Origin: Symsagittifera roscoffensis
Lineage: Eukaryota; Xenacoelomorpha; Acoela; Convolutidae
Assembly (NCBI RefSeq): GCF_963678635.1
Contig: NC_087063.1
Span: 6,354,386 to 6,418,385, forward strand
Direction: 5' to 3'
Length of the DNA stretch: 64,000 bases
Shown: piece by piece, positions 33,264-43,999 of the stretch
Layout of the letters: each line of letters opens with the position of its first letter
Numbering within the stretch: the stretch's first letter is position 1
Made by a program: the position numbers and the translations under genes
The notes under the pieces: model-generated
What the model saw: the letters and a program-made list of their open reading frames with translations, nothing else
What the model was told of the DNA's origin: nothing
The model's database searches: none

Positions 33264-34985
33264 AGAAAGTCCAGATGATGATGATATTTTCCCCTTTATA
33301 GTAGATGCAACCACTGATAGAGGACAGCATATATTCTGCAAAAATTTACTCTTAAATTTGTTTGAACCCGGAATCAGTCATGTAAAACAGAGTTCCCAGA
33401 TGTAAGAATCAAAAGACAAATTATCGATCACTATCTAAAAGATATATGTAACCTAACACAACAATACGGAATCTACTCCATAGAATTCAGCTCACCAAAC
33501 CAGAATCACAGTAAATATATAATTCAAACAGACGACCTTGATTTAGAATTTTCAAAAGTATTCTCAGAATATATAAAAAGCATCCAATATCATAACTCAC
33601 AAAGAGCAAACTCCATATTCACCAATGAAGTTTTTGCGATAATATATAGTTATATCTCGATATTAGAAAACGAAATCCAGATACCAAATGTCTCACCGAC
33701 AGAAACATCTAAACATATACGACATGAAATCACACTACTCTCTAGTTTTCTAAATATAATTAAAGAAAATTTCACGAAAGATGAAGTTCCACAACATACA
33801 AAACACGACTTACAAAAAATTTTGGCATGGTTCATAATAGATTATTTCACACATAATATTGATTTAATTTCACAAGCAAGAAAAAATTTCAGACCTCAAA
33901 ATTCAAACGATGATACCGCCATCACAGAACAGTCAGACTACGTTTGGGACCCCGAATGGTCTCATTATGCATTCATAAATATCCCACAATCAATCTCAAG
34001 TCAAGCAATCAGTACAATATCTTATGTAAGAGATTATGTAAGAGTAATACCATTAACCATTGATGCAACACCATTAAACTATAATACATTTTTACCCGAT
34101 ATGCAAAATAATAGTTTAAACTCTACAGTCATACACAATGAAAACCTCAATGGAACTAGGAATCTTACTCAACAAGATATCCAGACACCATCACACTTCA
34201 TAAATGAAGAAATCGTACACACAACAACTACACAACAAAGTATTTCACCAATACGTCCAAACTTAACAACACCAAGAAATACAAACCCTTCACAAACACA
34301 GGTAACATTACAATCAACCGTTAAACCTTCGGTTGCCCCAAAATATTCACACATGGATTACCAAACATACAGACCCATGACAATACCGCCAAAAACACGC
34401 AAAACGTTCACTAGAAACAACTTTGCAGACCATAATTATAATTACACACATCCATCAAAAACAAATTATCAACCACGAAAAAATTTTAGTAATTATACAA
34501 GATCTCGAAACTGGGATAACCCAATGGCACCACCTAATTCAGTAAATTTCCAAACAAATTTACATCCTCCACAGGATCGTAGTGAAAACTATCCATTTTT
34601 TCAACAAAATAAAAATAGAAAACAAACATCTTATCAAATGGATTACTTATCCTCAGATGATGATTTCTTACAACCAGATATATTTGCACCCTATAATCAA
34701 GAATATCGTGGACAAGGAATACAGAAACCACATACATATAATAGAATTTTTTCTCCACAACCAATAAATACACAAAATCAACAACCAATTCAACAACAAA
34801 ACCCAATTAATACACAATCTTTTCAACCAATTCAGCAACAAAACCCAATGATTGCAAACTCGTACCAACCAACACAAATGCAAAATGAAATACCATTCCC
34901 ATATTATCTTCAACAACACGAAATAACAAGAAATCAACTTTCAAATTTTTCTCAAATGCCAAATCCACAGAATCATTACAAATGA
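33238..34985 (+). pseudogene. Gag N-terminal half of copy 1, frameshifted
   Basis: The ATG at 33238 is the same start used by the intact 1226-codon Gag of copy 2. A one-base loss near 33379 (CAGTCATG against CAGTCCATG in copy 2) ends the frame at 33405 after 55 codons. The remaining Gag continues in the next frame to 34985 and then breaks again near 34967, where copy 1 lacks one base (AAATCCACAG against AAATGCAGCAG). The region is Asn/Gln/Thr/Pro-rich and largely disordered. With no ATG at its head, the second piece is not likely to be translated by itself. Confidence 0.85.
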
Positions 34986-37900
34986 CAATGAATCCATACC
35001 TTATGGGTAGATCATCAATAACATCAAATAAACCTTTAATGGTATTCACAGGAACAGACCCTGAATATTCTGTAGAAGATTATTTAAATGCAGTAACAGC
35101 AAATTTGATTTTAAATATAGGACCTGAACCAATTAATACGCCACTACATCAAAACTGGATACATCGACGCACAGCGTTAATACAAACAACTTTAGATGGC
35201 GCAGACCAAAAATGGTTTTCAGTATTGCCCATAGAAATAAAATCAAATTGGAAAAGGTTTACACAAGAATTTTCAAAAATGTTTGACTCCGAAAGAAACA
35301 AACAACAACAAAGAGTTTTATGTAATGAAGTTCGCAGATTACCAAACGAAACCATCAAGCAATTAGCAGTACGAATCGAAACACTAGTTCGAAAAGCATA
35401 TTCATTAAATACACATGACTATAAAAACACAAAGATGACAGAAATCTTAATGATGACCTTAACACCACAATTAAGGAAAATTGCAATAAAAAAGAGAGCA
35501 TCCCATCCTTCTTCAATTCGAGAACCCGATTTAGATTTTCGAAAACTAGTAGACAAACTAGAACAAGCAGAAATCACAATGAAACTCGAAGAAACGGAAA
35601 ATCTGAAATTACAATACGTTAACAGAATTGAAACAGCTTCCACAAATATAAACAATATACAGGAATCAGATACAGACCTCGTTGAAAAAATCACTGAAAT
35701 ACTCAATATTTACGAAAAATACCCAAACTTTAAAGGCAAACCATCTTTCAAAAAATGGTGTAATTATTGCCGACGATACGGACATAGTATTTCGGAATGT
35801 AGACAAAAACAGCAAGACAATCAAAATAAACCCCAAAAATATAAAGAACCAAATAAATCATTCTATCAATACATGAAAAAAGATCAAAATCTACCGAACA
35901 AAACAGTCTACAGCAACAACAGTTCAGGAAAACCACTCCCGAACAATACAAATTATACAAGAAATCAATCACCATATGGCTCAAGTTATAGAGGAAGATC
36001 ACCAGAACGAAGAAACACGCAAAATTCATCACAAAATCACTACAATAGACCAAATAGTCGAAATAACTATTCCAGATCAAATTCAAATACACAACGATTT
36101 GTTTCTAGATCTAATTCCCAATCAAGAAATAATTACTATCCAAACAATCAATCACGAAATTCATCATACAATAGGAATAGAAACTACTCCTATAATCGGA
36201 ATAGAAGTTATTCAAACAACCGAAACCAGAATTACCCGAACAATCAATCAAGGAATAACTCATATAATAGATCGAACTATAACAGACCAAACAATAATTA
36301 CCAAAACAGATCGCGAAATAATTCACAAAATCGACACTCAAGTTATAATAATCGTTATAGAAATTATTCCCAATCACCACACCGGAATAATAATAACTAT
36401 AATAATTCTAATAATCGCCACAGAAGTAGTACACCTAAACATCAAAGACATATTAATCAAGTACAATCTAATCCAGAAACAACATCAGACCCTCCAGGTA
36501 TTGATGACACAGTAACTGATACGTTACAACTCAATCAAATAAACTGTGGATCATCAGATTCAGAAAGCGATGCAGAAAACACTCTCTCCATCAATATGAT
36601 AAAAGTCGAAAATGACTATGAACCTGTTATATATGAACAACCTTTTTCATCACACATATATGAGAATCAATCAGAACTCCTTCACAATTATTATATTGAA
36701 CCCGTCCATTCCACACCGACGACACAAAAAACTAATGAAATAAACACTACAAATCAACCCAATGAGAACGGAAAAACAAAATGCTTGAATACAAATCACA
36801 TCTATCAAAATATACAAAAAGAACAACCCAAAGAAAAAATTTGGACAATACCATTTCTTTTAGAAAGTCCAAGAAGCAAAGAATTTCAACCACCAGATCT
36901 TGAAATTGATTTTTTAATTGATTCAGGAGCAGAATCAAATATAATAAACATTCCCACATGGAACGAAATAAAAACCTTACACCCAAAGCTAACACCTCTT
37001 GAAACTTCCAGCAAACTAGCAACAGCACAAGGATCAACATTAATTAACTACGGAAAAATTCAATTATTTCTTCTCCCCACAAGAACAATGGAGCAAAACA
37101 AAATTTTAACCAAACCATTTAAACAAATATTCCATATCACTGATATTAAACACAATATCATTGGAATACCATTTATCTCTAAATATATACCAACAATCAA
37201 AATCTTGAATAGTAAAATATTGATCAAAGATAAATATACAAAAACAAAAGACACATCCCTAACATTTTTTCAAAGATTAAATAAACAACCACCATTCTTT
37301 TCAAAATTCTATCCAATATATAACCAACAAAGAAAACACTTGAAACCACTATCAGGAAACATATACAATTTTTCAATAAAGCAAGTTCACCAATATGATA
37401 AAAAGCAAAACAAACAAAAATTTTATATGTCAGATTTTGAATTCAAACCTATTCATAAATTTTTCAAAATCACAAACTCATCAATAAAATATTTGAAAAA
37501 CTCGAATTCAGATATTATTTCCTTACATGTATACAACAATACACCTTACCATGTAACATTACCTTTAGGACTTTTAGGCTATTGCGAAACCAACGCTACA
37601 ATATCACCAATACACGAAAAAGCATATCGTGTAAATAATATACTCCAATTACTAGATATTTGCCAATCCACAAATCTTAATGAAGAATTATCTATAAATA
37701 ATATAATAAGTAACGAAAACAGAAATACGGATTATTTCACAAAAACCCCATATTTCAAACCGACATTCAACATAAATAACTACACAAAGAATCAACAGAA
37801 ATTTTTAACAATGTTTAATTTCCAACATTCACAAATAACACAAGACGAATTTGAAAAACTAGCCAAACAGCTAATTAAATATTCATCAGTCTATGCAACA

Positions 37901-38539
37901 TCCAAATTTGATGTTGGCAAAATCAGCTCATCACTACATCTCCCATTAAAACCAGACGCAGTTTTCAAAAAACAAAGAGCAAGTAAAGTACCAATTCATT
38001 TACACGATAAAGTGAACAGATTACTTGATATTTTAGAACAATACAATATAATCTCACCAGTAAATAAAGAAGAACAACCAAAAGGTAACACATTTATCAA
38101 CCCTGTTATAATTCTAGCCAAAGGAGAATCATTAAAAATTGTTCTCGATGCTAGATACCTCAACTCACTCATCGATGAATCAAAGTGTAATTGGCCCATT
38201 GAACCAATACAAGTTATTTTAACAAAAATAAACGGAAAATACTTTACAACCGCAGATATGAATAGTGCATATAATCAAATGCCATTAGATGAACAATCAC
38301 GACGTTTAACACAATTTGTTATTGGAAACCAACAATACGAATTCAACCGCTTATTCTATGGAATATCCATAGGACCAGCAGCATTTTCAGCTTTTATGAC
38401 CACTAATACTCAAGAAAAACGCAATCACCTATTTAGACGATGTTTTTATGCAATCACAGACAAAAGAGGAAATGTTCAATGTTTTAGAACAATATCACCA
38501 AATACTTCAGAACGAAAATCTGAAGGCCGCCCCCGATAA
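34982..38539 (+). CDS. Gag C-terminal half, protease and RT palm (copy 1)
   Basis: From an internal ATG at 34982 the frame is open for 1185 codons. It starts with a capsid-like segment (LDGADQKWFSVLPIEIKSNW), then a CCHC knuckle C-x2-C-x4-H-x4-C (CNYCRRYGHSISEC) near residue 260, then a long Asn/Arg/Ser/Tyr-rich stretch to about 510. The aspartic protease is FLIDSGAESNI near 645 (about 36911-36940). RT follows (KGESLKIVLDARYLNSLI, then DMNSAYNQMPLDEQSRR). The frame goes wrong at about 38400-38415, just before the YLDD motif, which is read in the next frame at 38430-38441. In an undamaged relative this would be one Gag-Pro-Pol frame starting at 33238. RT and RNase H would copy the element RNA into DNA in particles. 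Confidence 0.85.
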   Translation: MTMNPYLMGRSSITSNKPLMVFTGTDPEYSVEDYLNAVTANLILNIGPEPINTPLHQNWIHRRTALIQTTLDGADQKWFSVLPIEIKSNWKRFTQEFSKMFDSERNKQQQRVLCNEVRRLPNETIKQLAVRIETLVRKAYSLNTHDYKNTKMTEILMMTLTPQLRKIAIKKRASHPSSIREPDLDFRKLVDKLEQAEITMKLEETENLKLQYVNRIETASTNINNIQESDTDLVEKITEILNIYEKYPNFKGKPSFKKWCNYCRRYGHSISECRQKQQDNQNKPQKYKEPNKSFYQYMKKDQNLPNKTVYSNNSSGKPLPNNTNYTRNQSPYGSSYRGRSPERRNTQNSSQNHYNRPNSRNNYSRSNSNTQRFVSRSNSQSRNNYYPNNQSRNSSYNRNRNYSYNRNRSYSNNRNQNYPNNQSRNNSYNRSNYNRPNNNYQNRSRNNSQNRHSSYNNRYRNYSQSPHRNNNNYNNSNNRHRSSTPKHQRHINQVQSNPETTSDPPGIDDTVTDTLQLNQINCGSSDSESDAENTLSINMIKVENDYEPVIYEQPFSSHIYENQSELLHNYYIEPVHSTPTTQKTNEINTTNQPNENGKTKCLNTNHIYQNIQKEQPKEKIWTIPFLLESPRSKEFQPPDLEIDFLIDSGAESNIINIPTWNEIKTLHPKLTPLETSSKLATAQGSTLINYGKIQLFLLPTRTMEQNKILTKPFKQIFHITDIKHNIIGIPFISKYIPTIKILNSKILIKDKYTKTKDTSLTFFQRLNKQPPFFSKFYPIYNQQRKHLKPLSGNIYNFSIKQVHQYDKKQNKQKFYMSDFEFKPIHKFFKITNSSIKYLKNSNSDIISLHVYNNTPYHVTLPLGLLGYCETNATISPIHEKAYRVNNILQLLDICQSTNLNEELSINNIISNENRNTDYFTKTPYFKPTFNINNYTKNQQKFLTMFNFQHSQITQDEFEKLAKQLIKYSSVYATSKFDVGKISSSLHLPLKPDAVFKKQRASKVPIHLHDKVNRLLDILEQYNIISPVNKEEQPKGNTFINPVIILAKGESLKIVLDARYLNSLIDESKCNWPIEPIQVILTKINGKYFTTADMNSAYNQMPLDEQSRRLTQFVIGNQQYEFNRLFYGISIGPAAFSAFMTTNTQEKRNHLFRRCFYAITDKRGNVQCFRTISPNTSERKSEGRPR

Positions 38540-39977
38540 ATCACACTTCTTTTTGACAAGAGTTAAATTCTTAGGACATAATATAGAAAGAAAAACAATC
38601 ACTCCATTGAAATCACGTATAGACGCTATTCAAAAACTCCAACCACCAACAAATAAAAAGAAAATCCAAGAATTCCTTGGAATGTTAAACTTTTTAAGCA
38701 AATATGTTTATAAAATGCAATTATATCTACGACCATTCTATAACATACTTAGACAACAAAATAATTTTGAATGGAATACAGAACATCAAGCACGATTTGA
38801 AGAAATTAAAAAACTTCTAACTGAACAAATTTCAAACACAATTCCAGATTCAAATCAACCATTTTATGCAATGTGCGATGCTTCGAACTTTGGCATCGGC
38901 GCAGCATTATTACAATCACATAATAGTACAAATAAAATGAACCTCATATCAGCAAATTCTCGATTATTCACTCAAGCAGAGCTACGACTCTCAACTCTAA
39001 TGAGAGAATGTACAGCCATAATATATACACTAACAGAATATGAATTTCTGATACTTGGATCAAAACATCCCACAGTTCTATTCACAGACCATAAACCAAT
39101 CATCTTTCTTTTTACACAAAAGTCTAATCCAAACCACCGAGTTTATAGATTTCAACTCATTTTAATGAAATTCCCAAACTTACATATAGTTTGGACCGCA
39201 GGAAAAAATCTTGCATTACCAGACACCTTAAGTCGAAATACGCCACCTGAATTACTTACACGTAAAACCACAGTCGAAATACCCAAAAACATAAAATTCT
39301 ACCTTGCAGAAAATGAAACATCACCCCGATTGGAATGCAAATATGCAGTAAAAACTGACGTTGAACAATCACAAATAAATAATTTACAACATTTCCCACT
39401 TTATTTAGATTGTCAAAATAATCACTATGAAGTTGATCTACTTGGAACATCAACTTTTAAACCAATCCCATATTCACAATGGATAAAAAATAACACCCAA
39501 CAAAAAAGAATAAAACAACACCCGCCTGAAAAAGACCATTTTCCACTAATTGAAAAAGAAAATTTAACTGATAAAATAAATTTATCAGGACCACAAACAA
39601 ATGATTCAAAATACACAATAAATCAAGTTTTTGACCTCCATGACCCACTTGATACAATACCCTTATCTAAATTAGAAATTGAAAACATTTTTCTCCCCCC
39701 AACAGAAACAATTACAATTTCAACACTGAAACAATATCAAAACCTTGACCCAGTAATTCGACAACTGAAATCATGGCACAAATATAAAACTAAACCTATC
39801 AAAGCAGATTCAACTATTCTAGGAAACAAAAAACTCCTCCGATATTTTCGAAAATTCAATAATACAACAATTAACGAAAACACAGACCTTCTAGAATACA
39901 AACTAAATGAATCTACAGTTCCCTGTCTCCCTTTAAGTATGATTCTCATAGCTTTTAATAAACTAAGGAATACATAA
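38448..39977 (+). CDS. RT C-terminus and RNase H (copy 1), integrase missing
   Basis: The in-frame ATG is just after YLDD (38430-38441), so this is the displaced end of Pol rather than a separate gene. It reads the RT thumb (FLGMLNFLSKYVYKMQLYLR) and RNase H with Asp, Glu and Asp in CDASNFG, RECTAIIY and FTDHKPI. Then comes the usual connector with a QNLDPVIRQLKSWHKYK block. The frame ends at LPLSMILIAFNKLRNT and a stop, exactly where the His-His-Cys-Cys finger of integrase should start. No integrase core is found anywhere in the element. A deletion joining 39975 to non-coding DNA is the simplest reading. Confidence 0.85.
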   Translation: MQSQTKEEMFNVLEQYHQILQNENLKAAPDKSHFFLTRVKFLGHNIERKTITPLKSRIDAIQKLQPPTNKKKIQEFLGMLNFLSKYVYKMQLYLRPFYNILRQQNNFEWNTEHQARFEEIKKLLTEQISNTIPDSNQPFYAMCDASNFGIGAALLQSHNSTNKMNLISANSRLFTQAELRLSTLMRECTAIIYTLTEYEFLILGSKHPTVLFTDHKPIIFLFTQKSNPNHRVYRFQLILMKFPNLHIVWTAGKNLALPDTLSRNTPPELLTRKTTVEIPKNIKFYLAENETSPRLECKYAVKTDVEQSQINNLQHFPLYLDCQNNHYEVDLLGTSTFKPIPYSQWIKNNTQQKRIKQHPPEKDHFPLIEKENLTDKINLSGPQTNDSKYTINQVFDLHDPLDTIPLSKLEIENIFLPPTETITISTLKQYQNLDPVIRQLKSWHKYKTKPIKADSTILGNKKLLRYFRKFNNTTINENTDLLEYKLNESTVPCLPLSMILIAFNKLRNT

Positions 39978-40377
39978 AAATTTTTTCTTTTAATAAAAAA
40001 TAAGCAAACCACCATAACTTGACAACTAAAATAAATATCACCATAATATCATAACCCTCCCTTATCTAATAAACCAAAGATCAACAATATTTCCCCAACT
40101 CAGCCCTCAAATACCCCCCAAACAAATATGTTAAATTAGCCTAAAGTAAAAGAACGACCATTTTATTTAGCCTAAAGTATAAAAATCTCAAAAATACCCC
40201 AGATCATTTGACAAATGAAAATAAAGACAAAGAAGACCTCCCGATCACCATAAAAATTGCCCCCAACAATTTTTTACAAAACTCAACCCACTTGTCAAAA
40301 ATCTAATAAATAATCCGACCACACTTGAAAATTGCCCCAAACAACAAAAAATATTTGATCAAGAAGTCATTTCTTAA
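39978..40377 (+). other. AT-rich gap at the integrase position
   Basis: 400 nt without a coding frame, with runs of AAAATCTC and CCCCAAACAA. The phrase TTTAGCCTAAAGTA occurs twice (about 40135 and 40168). It marks the place where integrase is lost. Confidence 0.5.
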
Positions 40378-40608
40378 ATGCTCTTCTATCAAACAGTCAC
40401 AAAAATTATCACAAACCTCAAACAATTTTTTACGATACTTGAAACTTTCATAATATTTCTTTTTGATATCCTTGAATCTTTTCTAATAATCTTTATCATT
40501 TTTTGTAATGTTTTTTTAATTTTCTACACTATATTCGAACTATTTCTCCAACTTTCAAAAACCCTTGATTATATCCACAGGTACGATTCATACAACTTGT
40601 CTAAATGA
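40378..40608 (+). CDS. Small membrane ORF A, 76 aa
   Basis: The ATG is at 40378. Residues 18-58 are almost wholly hydrophobic, with many Phe, Ile and Leu (IIFLFDILESFLIIFIIFCN), enough for one or two membrane spans. No family is recognised. Its stop overlaps the next ATG as ATGA (40605-40608). It lies between Pol and the env-like gene, on RNA that would be the genomic transcript or a spliced one. Confidence 0.5.
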   Translation: MLFYQTVTKIITNLKQFFTILETFIIFLFDILESFLIIFIIFCNVFLIFYTIFELFLQLSKTLDYIHRYDSYNLSK

Positions 40609-40871
40609 TACGAACTATTTTCAGTAGAACTGATATTTTTCTACTATTTGTAATTTTCATAACATTTCTATCATCCCTCATTTTGACCATATGCAAATGT
40701 ATAAAGAAAGCAATCATCACATTCGCTCTAGCAACAATCCTTCTAATTCTTTTCTTAGAAGAATACTATAATAAACATAAACTTTTCACTAAAAGAATAG
40801 ACCAAAAAGCTATCAAAAATTGCTACCCAACAGTCACAAAGTCAGTCTTCACCGACATCATCCCAAGATAA
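40605..40871 (+). CDS. Small membrane ORF B, 88 aa
   Basis: It begins in the ATGA overlap with ORF A. Two hydrophobic spans can be seen, at about 11-31 (DIFLLFVIFITFLSSLILTI) and 36-52, separated by a CKCIKKA basic turn, then a basic tail. Function is unknown. The downstream frame 40801-41503 overlaps its last 70 nt in the +1 frame and could be its natural continuation if one base was lost here or if ribosomes shift. Confidence 0.5.
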   Translation: MIRTIFSRTDIFLLFVIFITFLSSLILTICKCIKKAIITFALATILLILFLEEYYNKHKLFTKRIDQKAIKNCYPTVTKSVFTDIIPR

Positions 40872-41503
40872 TCTAACAACACCTTCAACTACCCAATATC
40901 CTCAAACATCTACACGAATTTCCTTTCAAGATAACCCATACACTTTTGAAGAACGACACGCTCGTTTATCAGAACCACTAGAACCAGTTCAACGACAAGC
41001 ACCTCTAAGCGAACCAACATATAACTTATACCCAACACTACCACAAGAATTAAGTAGAATAAGAAATCCTAGTCAAAACCAAAATACAGTCGAAATAAAT
41101 AGACAAATTATACATCCTCGACGAAACAGGAATTTTCAAACTCCCCGAGTTCATTTTGACATACCTCAATCCCCATCACAAAACACTCCAGAAAACCCCA
41201 TTGGTATATTACCAGAAACCCCTACGCTTCTTTCACAACGTAGCACCTCAAGCCTACCATCAGATTACTTAGGTTCAACACCAACATCTGAACAAATACG
41301 TGAAAATCCCTTTAACCCCCCAAACCAGGCATCACGACTACCATATTGGACAACACATTCATTTACACAAGGTGAATTAAATTTAGTCAATGATCCAATA
41401 GATATTTCTACGGATACAACAACATCCTCATCACTACCAGAACATAAATCCTTCTCCCCGCACAGGACCCCAAGATTTATTAGTAACACATTACGATTGT
41501 GAA
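40801..41503 (+). pseudogene. ATG-less Pro/Gln/Ser-rich open frame
   Basis: The frame is open for 234 codons with no ATG. It is rich in Ser, Pro, Gln, Thr and Arg (for example TPRVHFDIPQSPSQNTPENP) and looks disordered. It overlaps membrane ORF B on the left and the env-like frame on the right. It may be the cytoplasmic tail of ORF B after a frameshift, or a product reached by splicing. It lies inside the predicted intron 33260-41465. Confidence 0.4.
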
Positions 41504-43999
41504 GAAAACGAACAAAAAACACTACACAAGTATGCAATAAATCAAGTATCACAGTGCGAAACAGAACCCCAAGCCATAGAAACTACAAATGTAATAGCAA
41601 CACTTTATTCAAAAGCCCGAGCAACTACAGTTATAGGATATAAATTCACAGCAACATTTTCTGAAAAGAAAGTACATTGTTCACAAGTCTCAAACGGAAA
41701 TAAAAACCGACTTGACCACGAATCATTCTACCAGAGTAATATCGAACGACATTTACATCTCAATCCCGAAGATTGTAAAAACGAGTTACTCAGACTAAAT
41801 ATCACAAGAAATAAAAACACAGATAGAAAGTTAGTATATTTCCAAGTTTTTTCAGATTCTGTACATCAAGCAGAACTTGAAAGATATCAAGGACATATAA
41901 AATTAGATGAAAAATACCCATACAACGGCGCACACGGACGATTAACCTATGACATGCACGATAAACACTGGATACCACACATTGGTATAAATGACCCATC
42001 AAACTGCAAAGCAGACACAAAAAATAAAGGATACCAAGAAATAATGTTTTTCGATTGGAAAATACAACTCGAAAAAATACAACTCACACGAGATTTATCA
42101 GACAACACAATGATTTATCAAGGAATCAGATTACCTTGTAAAAACGACCAAGGTTATTGCGACCCTACAACCAGAACACAAGCAACAATTGTTTGGTTCC
42201 CAGAAGACACATGTACAACATTTCAAGTAGCAAAATTACACGCTCGTATGATAAAATTTCACGAAAAATATTTTATACAATCAATACCATATGAACAAGT
42301 AAATCCATTACGAAAAATAAGTTCTAATTTTAGAAACATTCATAATATAGAAAATAAATTAACACGTTTTCAAATATATCAAGAAACAGAACTTGCATGT
42401 AAATACAGAAACCCACTTCACAAAACACAATACTCTGAAATATTAGTTGAATACGAAAATTGATTCGACATGACCACTGGAAAAATAAAAGTCGACCCAT
42501 ACGCCATAAGTCATCCCCTAAATGAAAGAACGTCATATATACCAGTTAATTTTCAAAAGAATACAGGTCAACCTGTTGGACATTTAAAGCCCCAAGACGA
42601 TCAAAGCACACGTTTACAAGAACTATCACTAATGAATAGTACATATTTTGGTAATATCCACTATGATATTCACTTAGATATGAAACTAGACTACACGATT
42701 AGCCGAATTTTTCAAGAAATGTCACTCTCCGAATTAGAAACACTACACCAACTATGCGAATTAGAAAGAACACACATATTACAATCACTTGCACTAGCAG
42801 TATTAAAAATACCCTACGCAGGATATTTACTATCAGGAAATAGATCAAATTTTTTAGACTATCAAGGAAACATCTTATGGTTTTATACTTGTACTAAAAA
42901 AGTATCACCACTATACGTTTTTGAAGATAAACGATGCTATAAAAGAATCCCTATCTTTTATAAGAATAAAGAACATTTCGTTGACACACTTTCACGAAGA
43001 ACCAATTTCTGGGATACAGCAGTCCCATGTGGATCAGAAAATAGCCACAATGTAGTACAACTAAACCCTGATGAAGATAAATATTACCTTCTCATCCCAT
43101 ATCCCACATTAAATCAATCACTCAAAAAATTTTCACCAGAAAGCATTCGCGCTATCGCTCGAAACCCAAATATAGACTTACAATCAATAGGAATATACTC
43201 AAAATCAGATATTCAACATCACATTAGAACACAACAATTCCAGGAATTATTAACACAAATGGACACAATACAAAGACAATCAATTGACCAAAACTTACGC
43301 AAACTTGCCGAAACCGCAGGATTTGCAGACATCTATACGCAAGACTATAGCGGATATTTTAAAGACATTAAAGATTATATATATCTAAACGGTGAAAAAT
43401 ACCGTCCCCAAGATATATCACCTATCAATATTTTTAGCTTTGTTACACTCAAGAATGAAATTCTTGATTTTCTAGGATGGCCCTACTACATCTTAGAAAA
43501 ATTGACTATTTTATACGCAATGTTTAACTTTATTGGATTTCTTTTTTCACTCTTAAAAGGAATCTATAACACATGTGCTATACACACACAAGTCAATAGA
43601 CAAGCAATTGTAGCACGCATACTATTTGCAGGATTTTTTGGAATCTTTTCTACATCTATAAACAAAATTCTTTTAGACGCACAAATAAAAGAATATAACA
43701 CAAAAATAGCAACAAGACAGAACACATACGACGAAGAACATAACAATGTAGACACAACACCAACAGCACCACAGTTACCACCCCTACCACATAACCATCC
43801 ATTATCCCTAGTCCCACGTAATTTTCGAAATTTAGCCATAACACATAATCAAAATTTTAGACCAACCATATCACAAAGTCCCATCCAACATATAATGCCA
43901 CACCACTCACAAGATGACAATACTTATGAACAAATTATAGAACAACCCCATACCACCGCTTTTCAGTCTCAAAATAATAATTTTTTTAGCCCACGATGA
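41466..43999 (+). pseudogene. Env-like glycoprotein, split by one in-frame stop
   Basis: The frame is open from 41402 to a TGA at 42461-42463 and then, in the same frame, to 43999; an ATG follows the stop at 42470. The first part has paired Cys (HYDCEEN, VSQCETE, KVHCSQV, EDCKNEL, RLPCKND, GYCDPTT). The second part has more Cys, an Ile/Phe-rich membrane segment at about 43485-43570 (LYAMFNFIGFLFSLLKGIYN), a second hydrophobic stretch at 43615-43675, and a Pro/Gln-rich tail. The arrangement resembles fusion glycoproteins captured by arthropod LTR elements; the closest impression is chuvirus-like. This is from memory and weak. No signal peptide is visible. The stop prevents a full product unless it is read through. 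Confidence 0.6.

Larger units (their letters stand above)
33260..41465 (+). promoter_or_regulatory. Predicted intron for a subgenomic env RNA
   Basis: The donor CCCCAG/GTGAAG lies 22 nt into gag and is kept in copy 2. The acceptor is TCCTTCTCCCCGCACAG/G at 41465, with a strong pyrimidine tract. The donor leaves one base of a codon and the acceptor supplies two, which keeps the env-like frame open. Splicing would give Env the gag start codon and seven codons. The env frame has no ATG of its own until 41954, which supports a spliced start. Confidence 0.55.

Noticed and set aside
34965-34990. Programmed frameshift between the two Gag halves of copy 1
   Set aside because: Copy 2 reads straight through with one extra base here, so a simple one-base loss in copy 1 is more likely.
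35976-36515. A 179-codon frame rich in Ile and Thr
   Set aside because: It is a shadow of the Asn/Arg/Ser-rich Gag tail in another frame; a similar shadow occurs in copy 2 because the DNA is similar.
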